Assembly: GCA_019636815.1 (NCBI GenBank)
Contig: JAHBWT010000004.1
Location: 1-64,000 of the forward strand
Origin: Nitrospira sp.
GTDB taxonomy: Bacteria; Nitrospirota; Nitrospiria; Nitrospirales; Nitrospiraceae
Length of the DNA stretch: 64,000 nt
Direction: 5' to 3'
The translations under genes were made by a program, and so were the position numbers. A model generated the notes under the pieces. The model was not told the DNA's origin and ran no database searches. It saw only the letters and a list, made by a program, of their open reading frames with translations. Shown piece by piece: positions 21,617-32,566 of this stretch. Position 1 is the first letter of the stretch, and every line of letters begins with the position of its first letter.

Positions 21617-22954
21617 GTGAACCCTGATAGACTCCTCCTGGTTTCGCTAGGGTCCGATCTTAAGCTCGTCCTCCACGCTGCCTTTCTTCATGCCGATATT
21701 TTTGAGGCGGCCACAGTATCGGAAGGGCTCAGCATGTGGTCAGAGGTTTCACCTACTCTGGTCATTGTTGAGGGAAATCCACATACCCTGGGCCCCCTGC
21801 TCGAATATGCTCGTCAAGTCACACAGTCCGCACCCGTATTGGTCATTGGGAATCGGCACTCAGTTACAGATGCGGTGGAAATCATGCGTGCCGGAGCAGT
21901 CGATTACCTGACGAAGCCTCTTCGTTCGGATGATCTGCAGGCTGCTATCGCTCGGGTACTCGATCGCCCTTCCCTCCTCCCCTCATCCGCCTCGCAAGAT
22001 CCGTTTGCCTCCATCATCAGCGTCTCGCCACAGATGAACTTGATGAAGCAACTGGCCCGAGAGGTGGCCTCGACCGATGCCACTGTCCTCATTACGGGGG
22101 AAAGTGGAACCGGCAAGGAACTGTTCGCTGAAGCCATCCACCGTTCGAGTAGACGAGCCGCCGGTCCATTGGTCGCACTCAATTGCGCCGGTATCCCGGA
22201 GAATCTCTTGGAGTCGGAGTTATTCGGCTATGAATCGGGTGCCTTTACCGATGCCAAGCGAACCAAGCCTGGCCGATTCCAGCTGGCGGAGGGAGGCACG
22301 CTGTTTCTCGACGAAATCGGCGAAATGAGCTCGACTGCTCAGGCCAAACTGCTGCGTGTGCTGGAACATCACACCATCGATCCCTTAGGCGACACTCGCA
22401 GTCATAAAGTAAACATCCGAATCATCGCCGCCACAAACGAGGATCTGCTGGCCCAGATCAAGGCCGGCCGGTTTCGCCTCGATCTCTACTATCGGCTCAA
22501 CGTGTACCAATTGCGTATTCCGCCGTTGCGCGAACGGCTCGAAGATATTGAACCGATTCTCTTGATTTTTCTGGAGCGCATCCGAAAGGAGAGAGGATGC
22601 CGCATCAAAACTCTCTCGCCGCCAGCCCTTGCAGTTCTTGGGAACCACGACTGGCCCGGTAACGTCAGGGAACTACATAATGTCGTCGAGTGGCTCACCA
22701 TCACGTGCAAAGAAGACGTAATCCAGCCACACCATTTACCAGCTTCCGTGAAAACTCCTCCTTCAACCGATCGCCCGGACCTTGAATCAAAACCATCGTT
22801 GCTGGCCTTCGGACTATCGCTTCAGGAGATGGAGAAAAAGATGCTGGAAGAAGCGCTGCGAAAGGCCTCGGGCAATGTTTCGGAAGCGAGCCGACTCCTC
22901 AAGATGACTCGCAATACCTTGCGCTACCGGATGGCGAAATACCATCTGTCGTAG
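21617..22954 (+). CDS. Sigma-54-dependent NtrC-family regulator with degenerate receiver
   Basis: A 445-residue activator: receiver-like domain (1-115), AAA+ ATPase (about 135-370) with GESGTGKE Walker A, the sigma-54 contact loop as GAFTDA instead of GAFTGA, FLDEIGEM Walker B, and a Fis-type helix-turn-helix at the end (ASGNVSEASRLLKMTRNTLRYR). In the receiver, the phospho-accepting Asp is replaced by Glu52 (TLVIVEGNP), while Lys100 is kept, so ordinary phosphorylation is unlikely. No cognate kinase is adjacent. Its targets are unknown. Confidence 0.9.
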   Translation: MNPDRLLLVSLGSDLKLVLHAAFLHADIFEAATVSEGLSMWSEVSPTLVIVEGNPHTLGPLLEYARQVTQSAPVLVIGNRHSVTDAVEIMRAGAVDYLTKPLRSDDLQAAIARVLDRPSLLPSSASQDPFASIISVSPQMNLMKQLAREVASTDATVLITGESGTGKELFAEAIHRSSRRAAGPLVALNCAGIPENLLESELFGYESGAFTDAKRTKPGRFQLAEGGTLFLDEIGEMSSTAQAKLLRVLEHHTIDPLGDTRSHKVNIRIIAATNEDLLAQIKAGRFRLDLYYRLNVYQLRIPPLRERLEDIEPILLIFLERIRKERGCRIKTLSPPALAVLGNHDWPGNVRELHNVVEWLTITCKEDVIQPHHLPASVKTPPSTDRPDLESKPSLLAFGLSLQEMEKKMLEEALRKASGNVSEASRLLKMTRNTLRYRMAKYHLS

Positions 22955-23043
22955 TCCCTTTTGGCCCCCTTCACGCGCCACCCTTGGCGTGTATCTCATT
23001 ATGAAATACACGTACATCTCCTTTACGGACAATGATATCGATG

Positions 23044-25461
23044 TTACCGCAACTTCACCACCGTCACCCCGTCGCCGCCTTCTGACCGATCGCCGGGACG
23101 GAACTCTTCCACATAAGGCGAGTCTTTCAGATGCTCGCGCAAGACGGACTTGAGCCGACCCGTGCCATGGCCATGGATGATGCGCAGATACGGTGCGCCG
23201 TTGAGAGCCGTCCGATCCAGCGCCGCAACAACCTGATCGAGAGCCTCGTCCGCAGCCTGACCTCGCACATCCACCACTGTTTGCTCATCCAGCCCCAGTC
23301 CACTGCTCATCGACACTCGTCGGGGAGTCATCGCGGTTGATGTCGCCGGTGCCGCGTCAATACTCGCTTCATGCGCGAGACCGACAAGGTTCGAAACGCC
23401 GGCCAAAATCTCGCCCTCTCCGACCTTCACGCGCACGCGTTTTTTGCCTTGGGGCGCCTCCAACAAACTTCCGATCATGCCCAAGCCGGTAATTTCCACC
23501 CTATCGCCGACACGGAGCTGCTCGATGGGAATTGCCTGGACCAATGGTGTGAGATTCTGCGCGGCCTGCGTCTCCAGTTCATGAAGCCTCTGCTTCGTCT
23601 CCTTGGCTTTGATGAGCTTCTGTTCTCGTTTCAATGAGTCCACCGTGGCCTGCACCTCCGCTCGCGCACGCTGGAACTGCTCGCCAAGTTTCTTCTTGAG
23701 CCCTCGTCGAGCTTCCTGTTGGGCCTCCTCAAGCCGGACTCGAAGCGCCTGCGCTTCGCGAGCCGCCTCCTCGGCCTCCTGCCGGGCCTTCCGGGCCTTC
23801 TCACTGTCCTCAACAAGCTGGTGTTGCCTCCGCTGTAAATCAGCCATCAACTCATCAAGCCGTTGATCCTCACGTCGCAACCGCTTCCTCGCATCGTTCA
23901 AAATGCTTTGATCCATACCAAGACGGCCGGCGATCTCCAAGGCCGATGAACCGCCGGGAATGCCCATGAACAATCGATAGGTCGGCGCAAGCCGGTCGAC
24001 ATCAAATTCCACGCTGGCATTCGCAAAACCGGGGGTCGTCTGTGCCAGCTCCTTGAGCGCACCGTAATGCGTGGTCGCCACCACCTTCATGTTCAGTTCG
24101 GCCAAGCGGCACAGGAGCGCCTCAGCCAACGCCGCTCCTTCATGCGGATCCGTTGAAGTCACCGGTTCATCAAGTAGCACGAGCGAACGCTGGATACTGG
24201 GTGCGCTCGAAGTTGGTCCGGTCGCGCTCTCGGACAGAAGATGGATCATCTGCGTCATATGCGCGGAAAAACTGGATAGATCGCGAGCCAAGTCTTGGGC
24301 ATCGCCGATATCGGCATGGAGCTCGGTAAAAATAGCCATCTCGGATTCCGGAGCACAAGGCAGATGCAGTCCGGCCCGGACCATAAGGGCAAACAGCCCC
24401 ACGATCTTGAGCGTAACAGTTTTTCCCCCTGTATTCGGTCCGGAGATCACAAGGACACGGACTGTTTCATCCATATGAATATCGTTCGCCAAAACATGTT
24501 CTTTTGCGATGAGCAGCAATGGATGCCGTGCCTGTTTGAGCATGATCCGCCCCTTCTCATTCAAGATGACAGGGCCGCATTTCAATCGCCGGCTTATTTC
24601 AGCCTTGGCTCTGATGACATCACACTCAACCAGCACCTCGATTCCCTGGCTGATCGCTTCCGCTTTGGAAGCCACCAAACCGGTCAGCTCCCGTAGGATG
24701 CGCTGCACTTCTCGCTCCACCTCCAGATCGGCCACTTTGATGGAATTGTTCAGCTCGACCAACTCACGCGGCTCGAGAAAAACAGTGGCTCCGCTCGCCG
24801 ATACATCGTGGACGATCCCGGGAATCCTTCCCCGCATATCCGCCTTCACAGGCACGACATACCGGCCCTCTCGCTGGGCGAAATACGACTCTTGGAGTAC
24901 TTCCTCATACCTCCTGGAATGCAAGATCTGCTCGAGCGTCTGTCGCATCTCTTGCTTCAACTCCTGCGCCTGATGGGTCAAACGCCGCAGCTCCGGCGAG
25001 GCTGTGTCTTTCATGGAGCCGTCCGATTGGATCGCGCCCTCAATCGCTCTTAAGACGGTCCGCAGGCTCGTTGCGGCATGCAGCGGCTCCAGGATGCGCG
25101 CCAGAGCCCGTGTCTCAGCTTTATGGAGTTCAGCATAGCGCTCCATTTCTGCCATCAGTGCCAGAACGATGGCGCAATCTCGCAACTCACCGGACTCAAG
25201 CACTCCTCCCTTTCTCGATCGAGTCAGCTGTTCACGAATATCGGGGAAACCCAGCGTCGGCACCGGATCACTCCCGTTGAGCAAGCTCACCATCTCAGTT
25301 GTCTCTTGTTGACGCAGGCATGCATCTGCGAGTTCGCTCGACAACAAAATCGACCGGCATCGAGCGACTCCAACCGTGGATTGCGCATGTCGCGCGAGAA
25401 ATTCAAGTACGCGAGGCCACTCCAGCACATGCACTGCGCGTTCCGATAAGGTCTTGCTCAT
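23044..25461 (-). CDS. mutS2: Endonuclease MutS2
   Basis: An 805-residue MutS2: core and clamp helices, ATPase with Walker A GPNTGGKT near residue 345 and LVLLDEPVTSTDPHEG Walker B, a long coiled coil (about 530-640, rich in Arg, Glu and Lys), a KOW-like segment, and a C-terminal Smr nuclease domain with VDVRG and HGHGTGRLK. Family members split collided ribosomes or restrict recombination. The gene is divergent from gap across a 236-bp spacer. Confidence 0.95.
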   Translation of the reverse strand: MSKTLSERAVHVLEWPRVLEFLARHAQSTVGVARCRSILLSSELADACLRQQETTEMVSLLNGSDPVPTLGFPDIREQLTRSRKGGVLESGELRDCAIVLALMAEMERYAELHKAETRALARILEPLHAATSLRTVLRAIEGAIQSDGSMKDTASPELRRLTHQAQELKQEMRQTLEQILHSRRYEEVLQESYFAQREGRYVVPVKADMRGRIPGIVHDVSASGATVFLEPRELVELNNSIKVADLEVEREVQRILRELTGLVASKAEAISQGIEVLVECDVIRAKAEISRRLKCGPVILNEKGRIMLKQARHPLLLIAKEHVLANDIHMDETVRVLVISGPNTGGKTVTLKIVGLFALMVRAGLHLPCAPESEMAIFTELHADIGDAQDLARDLSSFSAHMTQMIHLLSESATGPTSSAPSIQRSLVLLDEPVTSTDPHEGAALAEALLCRLAELNMKVVATTHYGALKELAQTTPGFANASVEFDVDRLAPTYRLFMGIPGGSSALEIAGRLGMDQSILNDARKRLRREDQRLDELMADLQRRQHQLVEDSEKARKARQEAEEAAREAQALRVRLEEAQQEARRGLKKKLGEQFQRARAEVQATVDSLKREQKLIKAKETKQRLHELETQAAQNLTPLVQAIPIEQLRVGDRVEITGLGMIGSLLEAPQGKKRVRVKVGEGEILAGVSNLVGLAHEASIDAAPATSTAMTPRRVSMSSGLGLDEQTVVDVRGQAADEALDQVVAALDRTALNGAPYLRIIHGHGTGRLKSVLREHLKDSPYVEEFRPGDRSEGGDGVTVVKLR

Positions 25462-25673
25462 GTGTCATTCACCGTCCCGTCTGATACTGTTCCGAACTCT
25501 AGACAAGAGCAGTACGCGGAAGCAAGATACAGGGCTGCGGCGTGCACAGAGCTTGATCGCTGCCCATGTAAGGAAAGATGCCCGCCCTTCCCCTTGTATC
25601 TTGACAAGAAGGAGAAGGCGTCGATACTATCGCTTTTCGCATCAACTGCCCGGTTGTGTTCAGCCAAACCTAA

Positions 25674-26699
<1,026 letters not shown>

Positions 26700-26752
26700 T
26701 CACCCATTTCTTCATCTCCCAAACTTGGCTGTAGAGTAAGTAAGGAGCGCGC

Positions 26753-27952
26753 ATGAACTTGCACAAACAGACGATTGATGATGTGCAGCTTCGTGGGAAA
26801 CGGGTCATCATCCGTGCCGATTTCAACGTCCCACTCGATGAATCGCTCCAGATTACCGATGACACCCGTATCCGCTCAACCTTGCCGACGATCAATCGCG
26901 TCGTCGATGAGGGCGCTAAGGTCATCCTGTGCTCTCATCTTGGCCGCCCGAAAGGTGCGTTCGACCCCAAATACAGCTTGGCTCCCGTCGCCAAGCGTTT
27001 GGGACGGCTGTTGGGGAAAGACGTGACCTTCGCGCCTGATTGTACGGGCCCGGCCGTCGAGAAATTGGTCGCCAAGATGAAAGAGGGGGACGTGCTCCTG
27101 CTGGAGAATCTTCGTTTTCACGCCGGCGAGGAAAAAAATGATGATACCTTCGCCAAAGCCCTGGCTTCACTGGGCGATGTCTTCATTAATGACGCGTTCG
27201 GCGCCGCCCATCGGGCCCACGCCTCGACCGTCGGGATCACCAAGTACATCAAGGATTCGGCGGCGGGAGCACTCCTGAAAAAAGAAATCGAATATCTTGA
27301 GGGTGCCGTCGCGAATCCTGTGCGGCCGTTTGCCGCGGTTCTGGGCGGTGCCAAGGTGTCCGGAAAGATCGGCGTCATTGAAAACCTTGGGAAGAGGGTC
27401 GATAAGGTTATTATCGGCGGCGGCATGGCCTTTACCTTCCTCAAGGCGAAAGGCATGGAGATCGGTAATTCCCTCGTTGAAATGGACATGCTGGATTTTG
27501 CCCGAGGAATTGAAGACCATGCACTGTCAGCCGGAGTCAAATTCTATCTACCGGTGGATTGTGTGGTGGCTGCCAGTCGAGAGGTAGGCGCTGAAACAAA
27601 GATTGTTCCCGTCCAAGAGATTCCCAAAGGTTGGTACGCCTTGGACATTGGTCCGGCCTCAGTCAAACTGTTCAATGAAGCGGTCCAAAACGCCAAGACC
27701 ATCCTGTGGAACGGACCGATGGGTGTCTTTGAAATCGATGCCTATGCGAGAGGCACCTTTGCGATGGCCCATGCGATAGCCGATGCCTATGCCCTCACGA
27801 TCGTCGGCGGTGGTGAAACGGCTCTGGCCGTTCATCGGGCCGGGGTGTCGGAGAGCATGTCGTTCATTTCCACCGGGGGAGGCGCCGCTCTTGAGTTACT
27901 CGAAGGGAAAACACTTCCCGGTCTCGCGGCGCTCCCTGACCGTTCAAATTGA
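26753..27952 (+). CDS. pgk: Phosphoglycerate kinase
   Basis: Transfers phosphate between 1,3-bisphosphoglycerate and ADP. The 399-residue monomer shows the substrate motif RADFNVPLD near residue 22, HLGRPKG, and the nucleotide-binding GGGETALAV near the C-terminus. Good ribosome site (AAGGAGCGC). tpiA follows with a 40-bp gap, keeping the classic gap-pgk-tpiA order. Confidence 0.97.
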   Translation: MNLHKQTIDDVQLRGKRVIIRADFNVPLDESLQITDDTRIRSTLPTINRVVDEGAKVILCSHLGRPKGAFDPKYSLAPVAKRLGRLLGKDVTFAPDCTGPAVEKLVAKMKEGDVLLLENLRFHAGEEKNDDTFAKALASLGDVFINDAFGAAHRAHASTVGITKYIKDSAAGALLKKEIEYLEGAVANPVRPFAAVLGGAKVSGKIGVIENLGKRVDKVIIGGGMAFTFLKAKGMEIGNSLVEMDMLDFARGIEDHALSAGVKFYLPVDCVVAASREVGAETKIVPVQEIPKGWYALDIGPASVKLFNEAVQNAKTILWNGPMGVFEIDAYARGTFAMAHAIADAYALTIVGGGETALAVHRAGVSESMSFISTGGGAALELLEGKTLPGLAALPDRSN

Positions 27953-27992
27953 TCCCTATTCCTCATCGAGAGCAACGCCAGGGGGAATAACC

Positions 27993-28775
27993 TTGCGCAC
28001 AGGCCTGATCGTCGGCAATTGGAAAATGAACAAGACCGCGTCCGATGCGGCCATTTTCATCCGTGCCTTGAGTGAACGCCTTCATGGTCTCTCCTCACAT
28101 GTTGAGCTCGTCGTGGCTCCCCCATTCACCGCCCTACACGCGGTCCGCACGGCACTTGACGCTTCCTCTCCTCTGCAGCTTGGAGCGCAAGATATGTTCT
28201 GGGAGGATCAGGGTGCCTACACGGGAGAAGTTTCGGCACCGATGCTTGTAGACCTCGGATGTCGCTATGTCATTCTTGGTCATTCAGAACGGCGAACGCT
28301 CTTCGGCGAACAGAGCGACGGCATCCGTAAGAAAATCAGAGCCGCGCTCAAACATGGGCTCCGCCCGATCCTCTGCATAGGCGAATCGCTGAAACAGCGG
28401 GAGAGCGGAACGACGGACGACGTACTCACTCAACAGCTGAAGGAGAGCCTGCCCGGCTTCACCGCCGAGGCGTTGGATGGAATAACTGTTGCGTATGAAC
28501 CGATCTGGGCGATCGGCACCGGTAAGTCCGCAACGGTAGAGCAAGCTGTGGCAGCCCACCAAACGATTCGACGGGTCATGGCCACCACAATTTCTCCCGC
28601 GATCGCCGATTCCACTAGGATTCTTTATGGCGGAAGCGTCACACCCCAGAACATCGCATCCCTGCTCGCTTCCAACCATGTGGACGGCGCACTGATCGGA
28701 GGCGCTTGTCTCCAGGTCGATTCCTTTGCTACAATCGCGAGCGTTGCTTCAGCCGCTCGATCAATCGGAGTCTAA
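27993..28775 (+). CDS. tpiA: Triose-phosphate isomerase (TTG start)
   Basis: Interconverts DHAP and glyceraldehyde 3-phosphate. TIM barrel of 260 residues, with the N-terminal GNWKMN, catalytic His in ILGHSERR and Glu in AYEPIWAIGTG, and phosphate loop YGGSV. No ATG lies at the family start. The TTG at 27993 (LRTGLIVGNWKMN) has AGGGGGAAT upstream and gives normal length; the frame opening at 27783 lies inside pgk and is not used. Confidence 0.94.
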   Translation: MRTGLIVGNWKMNKTASDAAIFIRALSERLHGLSSHVELVVAPPFTALHAVRTALDASSPLQLGAQDMFWEDQGAYTGEVSAPMLVDLGCRYVILGHSERRTLFGEQSDGIRKKIRAALKHGLRPILCIGESLKQRESGTTDDVLTQQLKESLPGFTAEALDGITVAYEPIWAIGTGKSATVEQAVAAHQTIRRVMATTISPAIADSTRILYGGSVTPQNIASLLASNHVDGALIGGACLQVDSFATIASVASAARSIGV

Positions 28776-28781
28776 GATTTC

Positions 28782-29138
28782 ATGCTCTATACGCTACTTG
28801 TCGTCATTCACGTCTTTGTCTGCTTTCTGATGATCGGAGCCATTCTTCTCCAATCGGGGAAAGGAGCGGAGATCGGTGCCGCTTTCGGCGGCTCAAGTCA
28901 AACGGTGTTTGGCAGCCGTGGCCCAGCCAACTTTTTGAGCAAGCTGACGGTGGTCGTAGCGGCCATCTTTATGGTGACCGCCTTCAGTCTGGCGATTTTA
29001 GCGAAACAACGAAACTTTGCATCCACCGTCATCGACATGCAGCCAAAGAGCGAACCTACAACTCCAGCGGCTACCCCTCCTGCCCAACCCTCCGAGGATT
29101 CACATTCGGCAGGGGAGACTTCCGAGGGCAGCCACTGA
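28782..29138 (+). CDS. secG: Protein translocase subunit SecG
   Basis: A small two-helix membrane subunit of the SecYEG channel, 118 residues. Helix 1 covers LLVVIHVFVCFLMIGAILLQ, then the conserved GKGAEIGAAFGGSSQTVFGSRG loop and helix 2. A Pro/Thr/Ser-rich acidic tail follows. It starts 6 bp after tpiA, the common gap-pgk-tpiA-secG arrangement. Confidence 0.94.
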   Translation: MLYTLLVVIHVFVCFLMIGAILLQSGKGAEIGAAFGGSSQTVFGSRGPANFLSKLTVVVAAIFMVTAFSLAILAKQRNFASTVIDMQPKSEPTTPAATPPAQPSEDSHSAGETSEGSH

Positions 29139-29237
29139 TCCGATCAAAACCTTCGCGCTTCGCCGGCCACACAAGTCGGTTGCGCACCGGCGGGCCCATC
29201 CACTCGACAACCGCGTAAGGTAGATTTTTGTCGACCG

Positions 29238-30152
29238 TTAGATCCGGGTCAGCCAAGGCTCGTGCGCAGCATCTTCGCCACGCACGATTGAAAAGAAAGC
29301 GTTTTGAAGGGTTCGTGTGATCGGTCCCGGCGTGCCGTTTCCGATTCGACGGTTATCGATTTCTCGCACCGGGGTCAACTCAGCCGCCGTTCCGGTCACG
29401 AAGACCTCGTCGGCAATGTAGAGTTCATCACGCGTGAATCGTTCCTCGACGATGGCAATGTGTCGTTCTTGAGCCAGCTGCATCACAGAACTTCTCGTAA
29501 TCCCCTCGAGCACCGAGGTCAACGGCGTCGTTTTGAGTATACCCCGACGGATCATGAACACGTTTTCACCGGTTCCTTCGGCGACATAGCCTTCGGGATC
29601 CAGAAGAATCGCCTCGTCATATCCATCAGATTTCGCCTGTAGCTTCGCCATAATGGAGTTCACATAGTATCCGGATATTTTCCCTCTGGTCATGGACACG
29701 TTCACATGATGTCGCGTGAATGAGGAGATACAGGCGCGCATCCCATTCGCCAACGCCTCGTCTCCTAAATACGCCCCCCACTTCCACGCGGCAATGGCGA
29801 CACGAATGGGATTATCTCCCGGATGCACACCCATCGCCCCATACCCGATGTAGACCAGTGGGCGAATATAGCAGGCGTCGAGACGATTGATGCGAACCGT
29901 TTCCACGATGGCCTCGGCGATCTGCTTCTTGTCATACGGCATGATCATCATGCCGATATGGGCTGAATCGAACAGCCGGTCAACGTGCTCCTGAAGCCGA
30001 AAGATGGCGGAACCCGATTTCCCCTTGTAACACCGGAGCCCTTCGAACGCGGCCAGGCCGTAGTGGAGCGAATGTGTGAGGATATGGACATTGGCCTCCC
30101 CCCACGCCACAAATTTCCCGTCCATCCAAATTTTTTCGACCGGCTCCAGCAT
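29238..30152 (-). CDS. ilvE: Branched-chain amino acid aminotransferase
   Basis: A PLP-dependent class IV aminotransferase of 304 residues, making Leu, Ile and Val. Motifs include LTHSLHYGLAAFEGLRCY near the start, CYIRPLVYIGYG, the PLP lysine region RGKISGYYVNSIMAKLQAKSDGYDEAILLD and EGTGENVF. It converges on secG across about 100 bp. The PilZ gene lies upstream on the same strand, separated by 105 bp. Confidence 0.95.
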   Translation of the reverse strand: MLEPVEKIWMDGKFVAWGEANVHILTHSLHYGLAAFEGLRCYKGKSGSAIFRLQEHVDRLFDSAHIGMMIMPYDKKQIAEAIVETVRINRLDACYIRPLVYIGYGAMGVHPGDNPIRVAIAAWKWGAYLGDEALANGMRACISSFTRHHVNVSMTRGKISGYYVNSIMAKLQAKSDGYDEAILLDPEGYVAEGTGENVFMIRRGILKTTPLTSVLEGITRSSVMQLAQERHIAIVEERFTRDELYIADEVFVTGTAAELTPVREIDNRRIGNGTPGPITRTLQNAFFSIVRGEDAAHEPWLTRI

Positions 30153-30257
30153 TGGTGGCGATCTCCTCGGCTTAAGGATAATCGTTGCAAGTTCGTGTGC
30201 CGAGTGGAATATAGCGTGAGGCTACTCGGGGGTCAAGCAAACGGACCGGTCACGAGA

Positions 30258-30602
30258 CTACGAAGACGCGCAATACGCGCGCAGGCGAGAACTTAGAAAG
30301 GTTCCGATTCGATCTTCACCATCCGGGCTCATCGTCACGACTTTGGCACCAAACAGCAGCCCCCGTACCCAGCGAACGACCACCCGCTGGATTTCCACTG
30401 GCTCATCCTTATCCGGGAACGTAATCCGAACCACCAGTTCCATGCCAGGTACGACCTGGTGGTCGCCCAGCACCCGGAACCCGTTCCGGCAAAGATTCAT
30501 CACCGTTCCCTTGCCAAGAAAATCTCCACCCAAGTAATACATGACACAACGAACGGGAATCCGGTGATAGGTGCGGATCACGAACTTATTGACGTGAGGC
30601 AT
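30258..30602 (-). CDS. PilZ-domain protein
   Basis: A 114-residue single PilZ domain. The N-terminal RIPVRCVMYY corresponds to the RxxxR-type c-di-GMP-binding box, only partly conserved, and GTVMNLCRNGFRV corresponds to the (D/N)xSxxG motif. c-di-GMP binding is therefore plausible but not certain. No partner gene is evident. Confidence 0.75.
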   Translation of the reverse strand: MPHVNKFVIRTYHRIPVRCVMYYLGGDFLGKGTVMNLCRNGFRVLGDHQVVPGMELVVRITFPDKDEPVEIQRVVVRWVRGLLFGAKVVTMSPDGEDRIGTFLSSRLRAYCASS

Positions 30603-30758
30603 GTTCTTCCTTCTACCTTCCAGTCTGTGATATGAATGCTTCTCATCACGACTCTGACTCCGTGGCGCTCAGCATACGCGTCGTCGCTTGCTCCATCCTA
30701 GCCCTCCAATAGAGGGGGCCAACGGACACCTTAGAACCGCTGGCGCTCTTACCCCGGC

Positions 30759-30787
30759 TTGACAGCCCGTATCGCCACGTGTTAAAT
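30759..30787 (+). promoter_or_regulatory. Sigma-70 promoter of rplU-rpmA
   Basis: A perfect TTGACA at 30759-30764, 17-bp gap, and TTAAAT at 30782-30787. Transcription should start near 30794, giving a leader of about 23 bases before rplU, too short for a structured leader. Confidence 0.7.
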
Positions 30788-30816
30788 GAACCGTTCTTTA
30801 ATTTCGGAGAAGAGAC

Positions 30817-31131
30817 ATGTACGCAATCGTTGAAACGGGTGGTAAGCAATATCGAGTCGAAGCCGGATCCACGATTCAGGTTGCAAGCCTACCCGGAGAC
30901 GTTGGAGCCCAGGTCGAGCTCAGCCAAGTCCGTCTCGTGCATGGCGAAGCCGGGCTCGTGATTGGGCAACCGCTTATCAATGGCGCGAAGGTGACGGCCC
31001 AGATCGTGCGTCACGGACGAACTCGTTCGATCACCGTGTTCAAGAAGAAGCGCCGCAAGAATTATCGCCGCACCCGCGGGCACAGGCAAGGATTCACGAA
31101 GCTGCTTATTACCAATATTGCGTCGGCGTAA
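30817..31131 (+). CDS. rplU: 50S ribosomal protein L21
   Basis: A 104-residue ribosomal protein beginning [20 protein letters not shown], the family signature, and ending with the basic [16 protein letters not shown] rRNA-binding tail. It heads the L21-L27-Obg cluster conserved across bacteria. Confidence 0.97.
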   Translation: MYAIVETGGKQYRVEAGSTIQVASLPGDVGAQVELSQVRLVHGEAGLVIGQPLINGAKVTAQIVRHGRTRSITVFKKKRRKNYRRTRGHRQGFTKLLITNIASA

Positions 31132-31151
31132 CGGACTCGAGAGGACTTACC

Positions 31152-31415
31152 ATGGCAACAAACAAGGGTGGCGGATCATCGCGTAACGGCCGTGACAGTA
31201 ATCCGCAATATTTAGGCGTGAAAGCCTACGGCGGTCAGACCGTAACGGCCGGCAGCATCATCGTCCGCCAGCGCGGCACCAAGTTCTTTCCTGGATTCAA
31301 TGTAGACCTCGGGAGAGATCATACGCTGTTTGCCAGAATGAGCGGCGTGGTCAAGTTCGAAGGCGGGCAAGGCAGACGGAAAGTCAGCGTATATCCTATC
31401 CCCGCCAAATCCTGA
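31152..31415 (+). CDS. rpmA: 50S ribosomal protein L27
   Basis: An 87-residue protein beginning [17 protein letters not shown], with [24 protein letters not shown] diagnostic for L27. Its N-terminal tail reaches the peptidyl-transferase centre. The start lacks the cleaved leader found in Firmicutes. It lies 20 bp after rplU. Confidence 0.97.
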   Translation: MATNKGGGSSRNGRDSNPQYLGVKAYGGQTVTAGSIIVRQRGTKFFPGFNVDLGRDHTLFARMSGVVKFEGGQGRRKVSVYPIPAKS

Positions 31416-31540
31416 TTCTCCCCTCTCTATGTTCTCTGTTCCAATCCAGGCCAGGGAAATTCTCCCTGCCTGTGCGGCTCAGAGTCAGGTATGCTTTCTC
31501 ATCCTATATCACTGAACCGTTCGCAGAATGATGCCACCAT

Positions 31541-32566
31541 ATGTTCGTCGATGAAGCTCACATCAGCGTGCGAGCCGGCCGCGGAGGCAACGGCATCTGC
31601 AGTTTCCGGAGAGAGGCGCTTGTTCCACGCGGAGGTCCGGATGGAGGCGACGGTGGTGACGGTGGCGATATCGTCATGACTGCCTCTCATCGGCTCACTA
31701 CACTACTTGACCTCCGTTATCAAAATCAGTACGAGGCTCAGGACGGGCGAGCCGGAGGGGGGGCCAATTGCACAGGCCGTTCTGGAGAAGACCTGACCAT
31801 TGTCGTCCCTGTCGGCACCGTTGTTTCCGATGACGAGACCAAGGAAATGCTCGTCGATTTTGTTGAAGATGGTCAAACGGCCGTCATCGCGCATGGAGGC
31901 CGCGGAGGGAAAGGAAACAGCAATTTCGCCACTTCCATTAATCGAGTGCCGACGAAGTGCACTCCGGGAACCTCTGGTGAAGAGCGTACCTTGCGGCTCG
32001 AACTCAAGCTGCTTGCCGACGTGGGGCTCGTCGGATTGCCGAACGCCGGGAAGTCAACACTCATTGCTGCGATTTCAGCAGCGCGTCCAAAGATTGCCGA
32101 TTACCCATTCACCACGCTGGTTCCCAATCTGGGTGTTGTTCGCTGGGGATCCCACCGCAGCTTTGTCATGGCCGATATCCCGGGTTTGATCGAAGGAGCC
32201 CATGACGGGAAGGGCCTTGGTGTCCAGTTCTTACGCCACATTCAACGCACGGCTTTTTTGCTGCACTTGATCGATGTTTCCGAGTGGGCTACTCAAGACC
32301 CAGTAGCCGGTTTTGAGACTCTGCAACGCGAACTGGCAGCCTACGACCCAACTCTTATCCATCGGCCTTTTGCCGTCGTGGCAACCAAGGTCGATGTGAT
32401 CGGCACAAGTGAACGGCTTGCCGAGCTGCAGGCCTATTGTCGGCGCAGAGGCTATCCTTGCTTGGTAATCTCAGCCGCCACAAACAAAGGCTTGAGTGAC
32501 CTCATCACCTACGTCGGAAAGCAAGTCGATCTTTTACGAAAGATGCCATGCGAGACGAGCTCTTAG
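31541..32566 (+). CDS. obgE: Obg-family GTPase
   Basis: A 341-residue ribosome-assembly GTPase. The Gly-rich OBG fold occupies about residues 1-158 (DEAHISVRAGRGGNG), then the G domain with G1 GLPNAGKST, G3 DIPGLIEGAH and G4 TKVD. The stop overlaps proB by 19 bp. The 125-bp spacer before it may hold its own promoter. Confidence 0.96.
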   Translation: MFVDEAHISVRAGRGGNGICSFRREALVPRGGPDGGDGGDGGDIVMTASHRLTTLLDLRYQNQYEAQDGRAGGGANCTGRSGEDLTIVVPVGTVVSDDETKEMLVDFVEDGQTAVIAHGGRGGKGNSNFATSINRVPTKCTPGTSGEERTLRLELKLLADVGLVGLPNAGKSTLIAAISAARPKIADYPFTTLVPNLGVVRWGSHRSFVMADIPGLIEGAHDGKGLGVQFLRHIQRTAFLLHLIDVSEWATQDPVAGFETLQRELAAYDPTLIHRPFAVVATKVDVIGTSERLAELQAYCRRRGYPCLVISAATNKGLSDLITYVGKQVDLLRKMPCETSS

